A model generated the notes under the pieces. The model was not told the DNA's origin. It saw only the letters and a program-made list of their open reading frames with translations, and did no database searches. Below are positions 25,754-34,170 of a DNA stretch of 43,334 bases, piece after piece. The stretch is taken from NCBI GenBank assembly GCA_030065125.1, contig JASJDM010000067.1:1-43334 (forward strand), written 5' to 3'. Every line of letters starts with the position of its first letter. Position 1 is the first letter of the stretch. The position numbers and the translations under genes are program-made. The stretch is from Lysobacterales bacterium (GTDB lineage: Bacteria > Pseudomonadota > Gammaproteobacteria > Xanthomonadales > SZUA-38).

Positions 25754-26368
25754 ATGATTTCGATGGTGAGGACATTGGCAATCCCTTGCCTGCTTGCTGG
25801 ATGTGTCGTGGCGCCCTTTGACAATCCCACCGATAACGGCCAGGGTCCTGTACTGAGCGTCCAGCGTGCCGGCTCCACCAGTTTTGTGGCTGCGTCGGAT
25901 CCGACCATGGGGACGGGCGGGTATGGCTGCCCGCTGGGAAGCACCCAAATCCCGGCTTATGACGATTTTGCGATGATAGAGTCCGGCAGCCGTATCACGG
26001 TGGCAGCCTCCGACCCCGACGGAATCCGGAGCCTGTTGATCACATTGACCACCCTGTCCGGGCACAGCCCGCCTGAGGTCAGCGACATTCATGTCCTGGG
26101 TCTCGTCTGTGGCGTCGTGCAACCGGTCAACCTGCCCAATGGGCTTGGCAGTTTTCTCACGCAGATTCGGGTGGATTTTGAGGATCTCGATCCCGGGGTT
26201 AACCGTCAGACCAGAACTGTCGATTTTGAGGTGGAATTCGAAGAGCCTTTCCGAATCGTGACCACGGCCACGGATCCCAACGCCGACGCAACTACTCTCC
26301 CCAACCAGGGCGCGCCCGGCAGTCCGGCGAACATTTTGTTCGGCAATTTGACGGAATGCCTGAACTGA
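25754..26368 (+). CDS. Putative lipoprotein of unknown function
   Basis: This is a 204-residue protein with a lipoprotein signal: MISMVRTLAIPCLLAGC, lipobox LAGC, lipidated Cys17. The residue after Cys is Val, so outer-membrane sorting is likely. The mature part is beta-rich and acidic, with no motif I recognise, and ends in FGNLTECLN; four cysteines beyond Cys17 could pair. A GGAGGAG ribosome site lies upstream; ATG 25754 is chosen over TTG 25751. It follows the FG-GAP gene by 78 bp on the same strand and is probably co-transcribed, so it may anchor or accompany that protein. I do not recognise the family. Confidence 0.72.
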   Translation: MISMVRTLAIPCLLAGCVVAPFDNPTDNGQGPVLSVQRAGSTSFVAASDPTMGTGGYGCPLGSTQIPAYDDFAMIESGSRITVAASDPDGIRSLLITLTTLSGHSPPEVSDIHVLGLVCGVVQPVNLPNGLGSFLTQIRVDFEDLDPGVNRQTRTVDFEVEFEEPFRIVTTATDPNADATTLPNQGAPGSPANILFGNLTECLN

Positions 26369-26442
26369 TTCGCCCCGCCGACCGTCGCCGATCGAGACCT
26401 AACAGACCGCCACGGTGCAGTTGGTCAGAGCCTGCTCCCCAG

Positions 26443-27321
26443 TTACCTGCCCAGCTTGAGGAAGTAGTCGTAAATTTCCGGAACGTTGCCTTCCCCCATG
26501 CCGGCATCCATGGCGGCCTGGAGGTTGGCTGAGGTCCCCTCGGCAATCTGGGCGCGGGTTCCCATGTCCTCCATCATCTGCACGAAATAGCCGAGGTCCT
26601 TGTTGGCGTTGGCGATGGAGAAGCCCAGGTCGCTCACGCCGTCCACCGCGTAGTTCTTGCAGAAGTGCATGAATGGCGAATTGGACGGGCCGGTGGACAT
26701 GATGTCGAACAGCAGCTGGCGGTCGATCCCGGCGCGCTCGGCCACGGCAAAGGCCTGGGACATTCCGCAGACCGTGGTCATGCCGAGGAAATTGTTGATC
26801 AGCTTGGTGGTATGGCCGGCCCCGAGTGCGCCCAGGTAGAACACGTTCTCGCCCAGTATATCGAGCACTGGCTTGACCTTGTCGAAGGTGTCCTGGTCGC
26901 CGGCGGCCATGATGTTGAGCAGCCCGTCCCTGGCGTGGGCCGGCGTGCGGCCCAGCGGCGCGTCCACCATGCCGGCGCCTTTGCTGGCAAGGTCTGCACC
27001 GATCTTGCGGGTGGAGGCCGGGATCGAGGTGCCGAAATCGATCAGCACTGATCCTTCCCTGATGCCGGACAGGATGCCGTTGTCGCCGTACACCAGCTTT
27101 TCAACCACGGCGGAAGTAGTAAGGCAGAGCATCACGACGTCGCTGGCCGCAGCCAGCTCGGCCGGTGTCGCAGCCTCGGTGGCGCCACGGGCGACCACCG
27201 CCGCAACTGCCTCCTTGTTCAGGTCCATCACAATCGGCTCAATGCCGTTCTTTTGCAGGCATTCAACCATGCTGCCACCCATGAGGCCGAGGCCTATGAA
27301 TCCAATGACGGGTTTTGCCAT
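26443..27321 (-). CDS. Beta-hydroxyacid dehydrogenase (3-hydroxyisobutyrate dehydrogenase family)
   Basis: This 292-residue cytoplasmic NAD(P)-dependent oxidoreductase has a Rossmann GFIGLGLMGGSM motif (7-18), a substrate loop DAPLGRTPAHARDG (120-133) and the catalytic lysine Lys173 in GHTTKLINN. In GarR/HIBADH the loop reads DAPVSGG; GRTPAHA recalls the GRT loop of sulfolactaldehyde reductase YihU, so the acid bound may differ. ATG 27321 is chosen (AGGAG 9 bp upstream) over an in-frame TTG at 27330. It is divergent from the TonB receptor of the alginate operon and shares its promoter region, so it may reduce an aldehyde acid from uronate breakdown; that is inference. Confidence 0.87.
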   Translation of the reverse strand: MAKPVIGFIGLGLMGGSMVECLQKNGIEPIVMDLNKEAVAAVVARGATEAATPAELAAASDVVMLCLTTSAVVEKLVYGDNGILSGIREGSVLIDFGTSIPASTRKIGADLASKGAGMVDAPLGRTPAHARDGLLNIMAAGDQDTFDKVKPVLDILGENVFYLGALGAGHTTKLINNFLGMTTVCGMSQAFAVAERAGIDRQLLFDIMSTGPSNSPFMHFCKNYAVDGVSDLGFSIANANKDLGYFVQMMEDMGTRAQIAEGTSANLQAAMDAGMGEGNVPEIYDYFLKLGR

Positions 27322-27370
27322 GTTCTTCAACTCCTAAGGAATATCTCGTCTGAATCTCGCGCGGTCCTCG

Positions 27371-27413
27371 TTTCCGTGGACTTCATCGGATGTCCGAGTC
27401 CGGCAACCGGAAA
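27371..27413. promoter_or_regulatory. Nested inverted repeat upstream of the dehydrogenase gene
   Basis: Outer arms TTTCCG (27371-27376) and CGGAAA (27408-27413) enclose the inner palindrome TCGGA-TG-TCCGA (27387-27398). It sits in the divergent HIBADH/TonB-receptor region, 50-90 bp from the dehydrogenase start. It could be an operator or an mRNA leader hairpin; there is no T tract. Confidence 0.35.
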
Positions 27414-27431
27414 CATACCACAAGATCCGAG

Positions 27432-27527
27432 ATTGGTCATAACTCTATTTAAACCATAATCAAACCAATTGGTAAACAAAAAGTTGGCTATTGGTTAGAA
27501 TATTGGTTATATTACCTGTCAACCAAA
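27432..27527. promoter_or_regulatory. ATTGGT half-site array and putative promoter of the alginate operon
   Basis: ATTGGT occurs at 27432, 27468, 27490 and 27502, with the perfect palindrome ACCAATTGGT at 27464-27473 and ACCAAA at 27522. A possible promoter is TTGGCT (27484-27489), 18-bp spacer, TATATT (27508-27513); two half-sites then fall in the spacer. The same half-site forms the palindrome upstream of the FadR-type gene at 36184, so that regulator probably represses this operon. Confidence 0.55.
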
Positions 27528-27553
27528 TTTTCATCACCTGATGGGGGACCGAT

Positions 27554-30500
27554 ATGACTACCCATGTATCTGCCGTGCGGGCTTTTTTTGCACGGGGTGT
27601 CCACTGCCTGATGTCCATTGCCGTCGCGGGCCTGGTTTCCACTGCAGTCAATGTTCCGGCTCATGCGCAGAGCCAGAGCGCACAGGATGACGATGACTTT
27701 GTCATTGAAGAGATCGTCGTGGTCGGCACCCGGCGAACCATTCAAAACTCCATCAACCTCAAGCGGGCTTCCACCGAGATTGTCGATGGACTGAACGCAG
27801 ACGAGATAGGTGAGCTGCCGGCCTTGTCTATCGGTGAAGCGCTGGAATCCATTACCGCCGCCGCCACCCACCGCGAGAACGGCGGAGCCACGGAGGTCGC
27901 CATCCGCGGTATGGGCCCGTTCCTGGGCACCACGGTAGTCAACGGTCGCGAGTCCACCAACGGCAGCGGCAACCGGGCGGTTAACTTCAGCATTTTCCCC
28001 TCGGAAATGTTCAACAAGATTGCCGTCCACAAAACGCAGTCTGCGAGCTACATCGAGGGCGCCGTCAGTGGCCAGGTTCACCTGGATACCCGTCGGCCCA
28101 TCGAGTACGGCGATCAAAGGGTGCAGTTCAGCCTGAAGGGTTCGGCGCATCCCGACGACAGGGACATCGCAGGCCAGGACGAGTTCGGCTACCGCGCCAC
28201 CGCCAGCTACATCAATTCCTGGGACACCGACTATGGAACCTTTGGCATCTCTATTGGTGGACAGAAGCGCGAAGATTCAAATCCCGAGGCGGAAGCGACT
28301 CACACCACGGGTGGCGGGCGGCTCGAAGCCTGTGAACTGGAATCGTTCGATTCCAATGCCCAGCCGCGGGACACCTCCGGCCGCTGCGACGAAAACGGGA
28401 GCGACCCGGACCTGAGCAACGACCAGGTTGGTGATCTCATCGCATTGCGCCCGGAGTACAACAGCGTCGATGACATTCCGTTTGCCTATATCCCCCGCGA
28501 TCGCACCTTCCGGCGCAACACCACCAACGACAATCGCGACGCCATTTTTGCGGCATTCCAATGGCAGCCCAACGACAATTGGGACATCATGCTGGATTTC
28601 CAGGCGTCCGAGCGCGATCAAAAGGAGCTGCGCCAGGACCTCCAGTTCGGCAGCACCCAGAACAACCTGACCAACCTGGTATCCGACCCTCGGACCGGGC
28701 TCATCCAGAGCTTCATCACGGACACGGACATTCGCTCCAACACCACCGACTTCACGCGGTTTGAAGAATACGAAGGCGGCGGTCTGAACATCACGTGGCA
28801 GGCCACCGATGCCCTGGAGATTTCATTCGATGCGGCTATTGCCGACACCAAGCGCACCGAGACCGATATCGAGGTGCGGATGGCTGCCACGGAAGTACTG
28901 GTGACCGATCCCGAAGACATTGGCAGCCGCGAAGAGTTTCTGGTCAGTTTCGACGTGAATGCGCCCGGCACCGACGGGCTGGCCCTGCCAACGGTACTTA
29001 CCCAGGACAATGGTGACTCCATCGGAACCTTCGATATCACCGATCCCCGGTACTTCTCCGCTCGTGACCGTGCGCGGATCCGGGCCAGGGAGCAGATTCG
29101 TGAAAACACCATTGATGCCTACCGGCTGGATCTTTCCTGGGACAAGGAGGTTGGCCCCATCTACAACATGCAGGCGGGTGTCCGTTTTGCCACCCTCGAG
29201 TATCGTACCTTCGGCGGCAATCGCAGTCGCGCTGGCCTCAACCTGTTCGAGGACGAAGACTTTGACGGCGTCCCCAACGGCAGTTCCAGCACGGACGAAG
29301 CGCGAAACGTCGTGTTCAACGCGGCCAATAACTGCGGTCAGTCCAGCTTCCCGGAGCCTGGATTCCTGTCGGAGTCACTGGGCGGCAACAACCTGGTGAC
29401 CGTTGCTGGCGGCACCGGTACCGGCACCGCCTGGGCAACTTTTGATCATGGCTGCCTGCTGGATGAACTGCTCGCCAACTACGGCGGCCGGTCGGCCATT
29501 CAACTGCAAAATGGCCTGGAAACCAGCAGCATCGACCTGACCGAAGACACCACGGCGCTCTACCTGCAGGCCAACTACGAATCCGAGATGTTCGGCAAGC
29601 CGGTTCGGGGTAACTTCGGCGTTCGCGTGGTTGAAACTGAAGTGGACTCCATCGGTCGCCGGCGAGAGCTTTCAGTGGTCGAAGGCATCGATCCCAATGA
29701 CGGCTCGCCCGAGTTCTTCATCCTGGAAGCATCCGCTGATGCCCCGCTGGAAGAAGTGACCCAAAGCAACAGCTACACGGAGGTGCTGCCCAGCTTCACC
29801 TTTATCATGGATCTGAGTGACGACTGGGTACTGCGCGCCGGAGCGTTCAGAGGCATCTCCCGTCCGGATCCCCACTCCTACAGCAATGCTCGAAACATCG
29901 ACACGTCCGACGGCACCGACCCGGGCACGGGTTTTGACAGCCTGGAAGAGGCGGTGGAAGGTATCCGGGCCAGCGGCAACCCGCAGCTTGAGCCACTGCC
30001 GTCCATCAACCTGGACCTGGCCGTGGAATGGTATGCCAACCAGGACACACTGCTGGCTGCCGGCGTCTACTGGAAGGAATTTCAGGGTGGCTTTGAGAAC
30101 GCCTTCCAGCGGGAAGACTTCCTGATCGATGGCAACGTGGTTTCCGGCTTCGTCAGAACCACCCAGGTTTCCGATGAAAAGAGTGAGCTCAAGGGATTCG
30201 AACTCTCTGCCACCCATTCTTTCGGTTACCTGCCCGGTTTCTGGGGCGGCTTCGGCGCCACGCTGAGCTACAACTACGCCGATTCGGATTTCGAGTTCGA
30301 AGATGGCAACGGCGGTGACGGTGTCGCTTTTGATTCCCAGGGAAATCCCTCCCAGCTGATAGGGATCCTGGACCCCGCGGGATTGTGGGGCCTGTCCAGG
30401 CACACCGCTGCAACGCGGCTGTACTGGCAGAATGATCGCTTCAACGTGCAGGCGATTTACAAGACCCGTTCCGAGTATTTCCAGGGCTACGGCCGCGATA

Positions 30501-30706
30501 CCACGGCACGGGTTCGTTACGTGGATGATTACGACACGCTGGATCTCCGGTTCAGCTACGATGTGACCGACAACATCACGGCGTCCCTGGAAGGCATCAA
30601 CGTGCTCAGTGAACCGCGCGTGGACTTCCGCGCCATTCCGGGCGAAGTGGTCCAAACCCTGGAATACGGCCCCCGGGTCTTCCTCGGACTGAGAGCCAAG
30701 TTCTAG
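27554..30706 (+). CDS. TonB-dependent receptor, long (Xanthomonas/Caulobacter-type), alginate locus
   Basis: This is a 1050-residue outer-membrane receptor. A signal peptide ends near PAHAQ (about residue 39), followed by a TonB-box-like segment DFVIEEIVVVGTR, a plug with GEALESITAAATHRENGG and VAIRGMGPFL, and a barrel ending GPRVFLGLRAKF. The length and plug style match the TonB-Xanth-Caul receptors that import oligosaccharides, distinct from the receptor at 3019. ATG 27554 follows GGGGGA. It heads the operon with PL6 lyase, KdgF, SDR, Eda and KdgK, so alginate oligosaccharides are the likely cargo. A SusD partner is absent, as expected for a proteobacterium. It is probably regulated through the ATTGGT sites upstream. 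Confidence 0.93.
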   Translation: MTTHVSAVRAFFARGVHCLMSIAVAGLVSTAVNVPAHAQSQSAQDDDDFVIEEIVVVGTRRTIQNSINLKRASTEIVDGLNADEIGELPALSIGEALESITAAATHRENGGATEVAIRGMGPFLGTTVVNGRESTNGSGNRAVNFSIFPSEMFNKIAVHKTQSASYIEGAVSGQVHLDTRRPIEYGDQRVQFSLKGSAHPDDRDIAGQDEFGYRATASYINSWDTDYGTFGISIGGQKREDSNPEAEATHTTGGGRLEACELESFDSNAQPRDTSGRCDENGSDPDLSNDQVGDLIALRPEYNSVDDIPFAYIPRDRTFRRNTTNDNRDAIFAAFQWQPNDNWDIMLDFQASERDQKELRQDLQFGSTQNNLTNLVSDPRTGLIQSFITDTDIRSNTTDFTRFEEYEGGGLNITWQATDALEISFDAAIADTKRTETDIEVRMAATEVLVTDPEDIGSREEFLVSFDVNAPGTDGLALPTVLTQDNGDSIGTFDITDPRYFSARDRARIRAREQIRENTIDAYRLDLSWDKEVGPIYNMQAGVRFATLEYRTFGGNRSRAGLNLFEDEDFDGVPNGSSSTDEARNVVFNAANNCGQSSFPEPGFLSESLGGNNLVTVAGGTGTGTAWATFDHGCLLDELLANYGGRSAIQLQNGLETSSIDLTEDTTALYLQANYESEMFGKPVRGNFGVRVVETEVDSIGRRRELSVVEGIDPNDGSPEFFILEASADAPLEEVTQSNSYTEVLPSFTFIMDLSDDWVLRAGAFRGISRPDPHSYSNARNIDTSDGTDPGTGFDSLEEAVEGIRASGNPQLEPLPSINLDLAVEWYANQDTLLAAGVYWKEFQGGFENAFQREDFLIDGNVVSGFVRTTQVSDEKSELKGFELSATHSFGYLPGFWGGFGATLSYNYADSDFEFEDGNGGDGVAFDSQGNPSQLIGILDPAGLWGLSRHTAATRLYWQNDRFNVQAIYKTRSEYFQGYGRDTTARVRYVDDYDTLDLRFSYDVTDNITASLEGINVLSEPRVDFRAIPGEVVQTLEYGPRVFLGLRAKF

Positions 30707-30735
30707 GCCTGATACTCTATCCCAACCATGGGTTT

Positions 30736-30757
30736 CGCCCGGCGATGACGCCGGGCG
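30736..30757 (+). promoter_or_regulatory. Strong hairpin between TonB receptor and PL6 genes
   Basis: GCCCGGCG (30737-30744), loop ATGA, CGCCGGGC (30749-30756), extended by one C-G pair. There is no T tract, so it is not a standard terminator. It could stabilise or separate the receptor message from the downstream genes, or attenuate them. Confidence 0.6.
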
Positions 30758-30790
30758 GCCCTTAGTGAAAGCAACGTGAGGCAATCAACC

Positions 30791-33001
30791 GTGAACTGGA
30801 ACCGCCTGATCTTTGCCCTGGCATTATCGGTAAGCTGCATTGTGCAGGCTGCCGAAATCAAGGTCGCTTCGCAGGAGGAGTACCAGGCGGCGTTACTGAA
30901 CCTGGAGCCAGGCGACACCATGGTTCTGGCCAACGGCGAGTGGCGGGATTTTGAAATCCGGTTTACCGGCGTTGGAACCCCGGATCAGCCCATTACGCTT
31001 CGGGCGGAAACAAAGGGCCAGGTTGTGATCAGCGGCGAGTCGAATCTGCGGCTTTCTGGGGAACACCTGCTGGTCACGGGGCTGGTGTTTCGCAACGGGC
31101 ATACCCCGACCAACGAGGTCATCGCTTTTCGGATCAGCAATGACGAACTGGCCAACCACTCCCGGGTGACCGAAGTGGTGATCGATCACTACAACAACCC
31201 GGAGCGCTTCGAACGGGATTACTGGGTCATCATGTACGGGCGTCACAACCGCTTCGATCACAATTACCTGGTGGGCAAAAGCAATGCCGGGGTCACCATG
31301 GCGGTGCGTTTGAACTCACCGGAGAGCCAGGAGAATTACCACCGCATCGACCACAACTACTTTGGTCATCGTCCCATCCTTGGCTCCAACGGTGGGGAGA
31401 CGCTGCGGATCGGCACCAGCAAATATTCCCTGACGGTGTCCGGCACCACGGTGGAGAACAATTTCTTCGAGCGCTGCAACGGCGAGGTGGAAATTATTTC
31501 CAGCAAGTCGGGCAGTAACGTTTTCAGGGGCAACGTATTCCTGGAGTCCCGCGGTACTCTGACCCTGCGGCACGGCAACGACAACCTGATCGAGAACAAT
31601 ATTTTTCTTGGTAACAGCAAAGGCCACACCGGTGGGATCCGGGTGATCAACAAGCGCCAAACCGTGCGCAACAATTATCTCTCGGGCCTGACCGGGCATC
31701 GCTTTGGCGGCGGGCTGGTGATCATGAACGGCGTTCCGGATTCGCCCATCAACCGGTACCACCAGGTGGAAGATTCCCGGGTCGAAAACAACACCATTAT
31801 CGACGTCCACCATATTGAACTGGCCGCAGGCAGCGACCAGGAGCGGTCGGCGGTCCCGGTGCGAACGACATTTTCGGGCAATCTCATCGTGAATACCGAG
31901 AAGCGGGACTCCATTGCCGTGCACGACGACATCAGCGGCATCGCCTTCAGCGGAAATATCGCAGACGGCGTTGCGAAACTCCCGTCGGACAGCGGGTTTG
32001 AACAGCGAGGCGTCAAGCTCGCCCAGGCAGACAACGGACTGCTTCATCCTGAAGCTTCATCGCTGGCCAGCGTGGGTGTAGCCAGAGATCTTAAGGTGCT
32101 GCAGCGCAGCGACACCGGGCCGAGCTGGTATCCAAAGCCAGACTATTCAGAGGTATTCGATTCCGGCAACGTACTCCAAGTGCCACCCGGCCAGGACACC
32201 CTGACCGAGGCTCTTGAAAAGGCCGGGGCCGGTGATGTGCTGCAGCTGCAAGGCGGCGACTACACCGTCAGCAAGCTGCTGGTCACCGACCGGGCGATCA
32301 CCGTGCGTGGGCCTGCCGAAGGCCCACCGCCGACCATTCAGTTCGAACGCACGACGCTGTTCGAACTGGCCGACGGCGGCAGCCTCAAGCTGGAGCGCCT
32401 GGCTATTGACGGGACGCTTGCCCCCGACGCCTACGGCAACTCGGTGGTTCGCACCAGCCGTTATTCCATGCTGAGTAACTACCAGTTGGTTGTTTCCGGG
32501 GTCGATGTGACCAATCTCAACACCAACCATTCCTTCAACTTCCTCAAGGTGTCAAAGCACACCTTTGCGCGAAGCATCGAAATCTCCAACTCCAGTTTTT
32601 CCGACGTCTCGGGGCACGTCATCGCGCTGGACCGGGAAATCGACGACCTGGGCATCTACAACGCTGAGTACATCAATGTGCTGAACTCCAGCTTCACCAA
32701 CATCGGTGGTGCCGCGGTCAATATCTACCGTGGAGGCACCGACGAGAGCACGTTCGGCCCCCAGGTGGTACTGAAAGGCAGCCGGCTGGAAAACGTCGGT
32801 GCCAACAAGCGCAACAAGACCCGGTCATCGGTGTTTCTGCTGGGCGTTCAGCGCACCCGTATCGACGACAACGAATTCATCGACAGCAAGCCTGTAAAGG
32901 TGGTCCACACCGTGGGCGATCCGGTGACGAAGATCGGGAGTAATCGCCTGGAATCAACACCCTCGGCCTCCGTGGTGGATATCTCGGAGTACCTCCGATG
33001 A
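30791..33001 (+). CDS. Polysaccharide lyase family 6, two-domain alginate lyase
   Basis: This is a roughly 736-residue exported lyase. A signal peptide (NRLIFALALSVSCIVQA) is followed by two parallel beta-helix domains, about 21-390 and 410-736. In the first, SNGGETLRIG, CNGEVEIISSKSG and TLTLRHGN carry the PL6 site: calcium ligands Asn200, Glu232, Glu234 and catalytic Lys239 and Arg260. These lie at a constant offset of 19 from those recalled for AlyGC (N181, E213, E215, K220, R241), an exo-acting two-domain PL6. It should beta-eliminate alginate, giving 4,5-unsaturated ends; exo action and poly-G preference are inferred. The start is GTG 30791 with GAGG upstream (GTG 30776 also possible). 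Its stop overlaps the kdgF start (ATGA). Confidence 0.92.
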   Translation: MNWNRLIFALALSVSCIVQAAEIKVASQEEYQAALLNLEPGDTMVLANGEWRDFEIRFTGVGTPDQPITLRAETKGQVVISGESNLRLSGEHLLVTGLVFRNGHTPTNEVIAFRISNDELANHSRVTEVVIDHYNNPERFERDYWVIMYGRHNRFDHNYLVGKSNAGVTMAVRLNSPESQENYHRIDHNYFGHRPILGSNGGETLRIGTSKYSLTVSGTTVENNFFERCNGEVEIISSKSGSNVFRGNVFLESRGTLTLRHGNDNLIENNIFLGNSKGHTGGIRVINKRQTVRNNYLSGLTGHRFGGGLVIMNGVPDSPINRYHQVEDSRVENNTIIDVHHIELAAGSDQERSAVPVRTTFSGNLIVNTEKRDSIAVHDDISGIAFSGNIADGVAKLPSDSGFEQRGVKLAQADNGLLHPEASSLASVGVARDLKVLQRSDTGPSWYPKPDYSEVFDSGNVLQVPPGQDTLTEALEKAGAGDVLQLQGGDYTVSKLLVTDRAITVRGPAEGPPPTIQFERTTLFELADGGSLKLERLAIDGTLAPDAYGNSVVRTSRYSMLSNYQLVVSGVDVTNLNTNHSFNFLKVSKHTFARSIEISNSSFSDVSGHVIALDREIDDLGIYNAEYINVLNSSFTNIGGAAVNIYRGGTDESTFGPQVVLKGSRLENVGANKRNKTRSSVFLLGVQRTRIDDNEFIDSKPVKVVHTVGDPVTKIGSNRLESTPSASVVDISEYLR

Positions 33002-33402
33002 CCTCGCAAAGTCTGGAGCGCAAGGTCCCCAGTGCCAGCAGTGCCTGCTTTCTCCCGGGCAAGGACATACCTGCCGAGCGTGTCGGTGAGGGCGTGCTGC
33101 GGCAGGTCATGGGGTACGACCCATCCATTCTCCTGGCCAGGGTGTTATTTGAGGCGGGCGGTGTGGGCGAGATTCACGATCACCCTCACTCCCAGGTGAC
33201 TTATGTCGAGAGTGGTGAGTTTGAGGTTTACATCGGTGGGGAAACCCGGCTGTTAAGCGCGGGAGACGGGTTCTACATTCCGCCCAACACCAGTCATGGC
33301 GCAGTCTGCAAAAAGGCAGGAGCGCTGATCGACGTTTTCAGTCCGGTCAGGGAAGACTTTCTCGACAAGGGTGTCGAAGCCAGTCCTGCCGGCCGTGAGT
33401 GA
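32998..33402 (+). CDS. kdgF: KdgF-type cupin (unsaturated uronate linearisation)
   Basis: This is a 134-residue single cupin. Motif 1 is EIHDHPHSQVTYVESGEF (His60, His62, His64, Gln66) and motif 2 is GDGFYIPPNTSHG (His100). The pattern matches KdgF, which opens 4,5-unsaturated uronates from pectin or alginate to linear 5-keto sugars such as DEH. The start ATG shares bases with the PL6 stop (ATGA), indicating coupled translation, and the SDR gene follows by 14 bp. No signal peptide, so cytoplasmic. The position between lyase and reductase fits the pathway exactly. Confidence 0.87.
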   Translation: MTSQSLERKVPSASSACFLPGKDIPAERVGEGVLRQVMGYDPSILLARVLFEAGGVGEIHDHPHSQVTYVESGEFEVYIGGETRLLSAGDGFYIPPNTSHGAVCKKAGALIDVFSPVREDFLDKGVEASPAGRE

Positions 33403-33416
33403 CAAGGGAAAAGATC

Positions 33417-34169
33417 ATGAGTCTTGAAAACAAGATTGCCATCGTTACCGGAGGGTCCCGTGACATCGGCCGGGCCGTATCCGAGGGGCTTGCTGCCCAG
33501 GGGGCAAGAGTTGTCGTCAACTACTTCAACAATGCGTCCGAGGGCGAAGCCACCGTCGCCGCAATCAAAAGTGCGGGTGGAGAGGCCATCGCTGTTCGGG
33601 GCGACATGACCCGGCAGGCTGACGTCGACAACCTGGTTGCCGAGACGCGACAGCGCTTTGGCGACACCATAGATGTCCTGGTCAATGTCGCAGGCGGGCT
33701 GGTCGCTCGCAAGACGCTGGCTGAAATGGACGAGGAATTTTTTGAGTACGTCATGAAGCTGAACGTGACCAGCACCTTCCTGACAGTGAAAGCCGTTGTC
33801 CCCCACATGGGGCCCGGCGGAACCATCGTCAATTTTTCCTCCCAGGCAGGACGCGACGGCGGCGGGCCTGGAGCCATTGCCTACGCAGCTTCCAAGGGAG
33901 CCGTGATGACGTTGACCCGCGGCCTGGCCAAGGAGCTGGGCCCATCGAACATTCGGGTGAACTGCGTTTGTCCCGGGATGATCAGCACGACATTCCACGA
34001 TACGTTCACCAAGGACGAGGTGCGGGCCAATGTGGCCGCCGCCACGCCCCTGCGAAGGGAAGGGCAGGCCAAAGAGGTGGCGGACCTCGTTGTATTCCTG
34101 GCTTCGGAAAACTCCGGCTTCATGACCGGCGTCAATGTCGATATCAATGGCGGAATGGTGGTGTCCTGA
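33417..34169 (+). CDS. SDR oxidoreductase, probable DEH reductase
   Basis: This is a 250-residue short-chain dehydrogenase. Cofactor motif TGGSRDIGRA (11-20), NVAGG, catalytic Ser141/Ser142, Tyr156 and Lys160 (YAASK), and a C-terminal NINGG-like DINGGMVVS. In alginate operons an SDR in this place reduces 4-deoxy-L-erythro-5-hexoseulose uronate (DEH) to 2-keto-3-deoxygluconate (KDG). The ATG at 33417 has AAGGGA upstream; an in-frame GTG at 33399 is less likely. It is tightly packed with kdgF and eda. NADH or NADPH preference cannot be judged with confidence. Another SDR, KduD, lies at 39808. Confidence 0.82.
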   Translation: MSLENKIAIVTGGSRDIGRAVSEGLAAQGARVVVNYFNNASEGEATVAAIKSAGGEAIAVRGDMTRQADVDNLVAETRQRFGDTIDVLVNVAGGLVARKTLAEMDEEFFEYVMKLNVTSTFLTVKAVVPHMGPGGTIVNFSSQAGRDGGGPGAIAYAASKGAVMTLTRGLAKELGPSNIRVNCVCPGMISTTFHDTFTKDEVRANVAAATPLRREGQAKEVADLVVFLASENSGFMTGVNVDINGGMVVS

Positions 34170-34170
34170 T

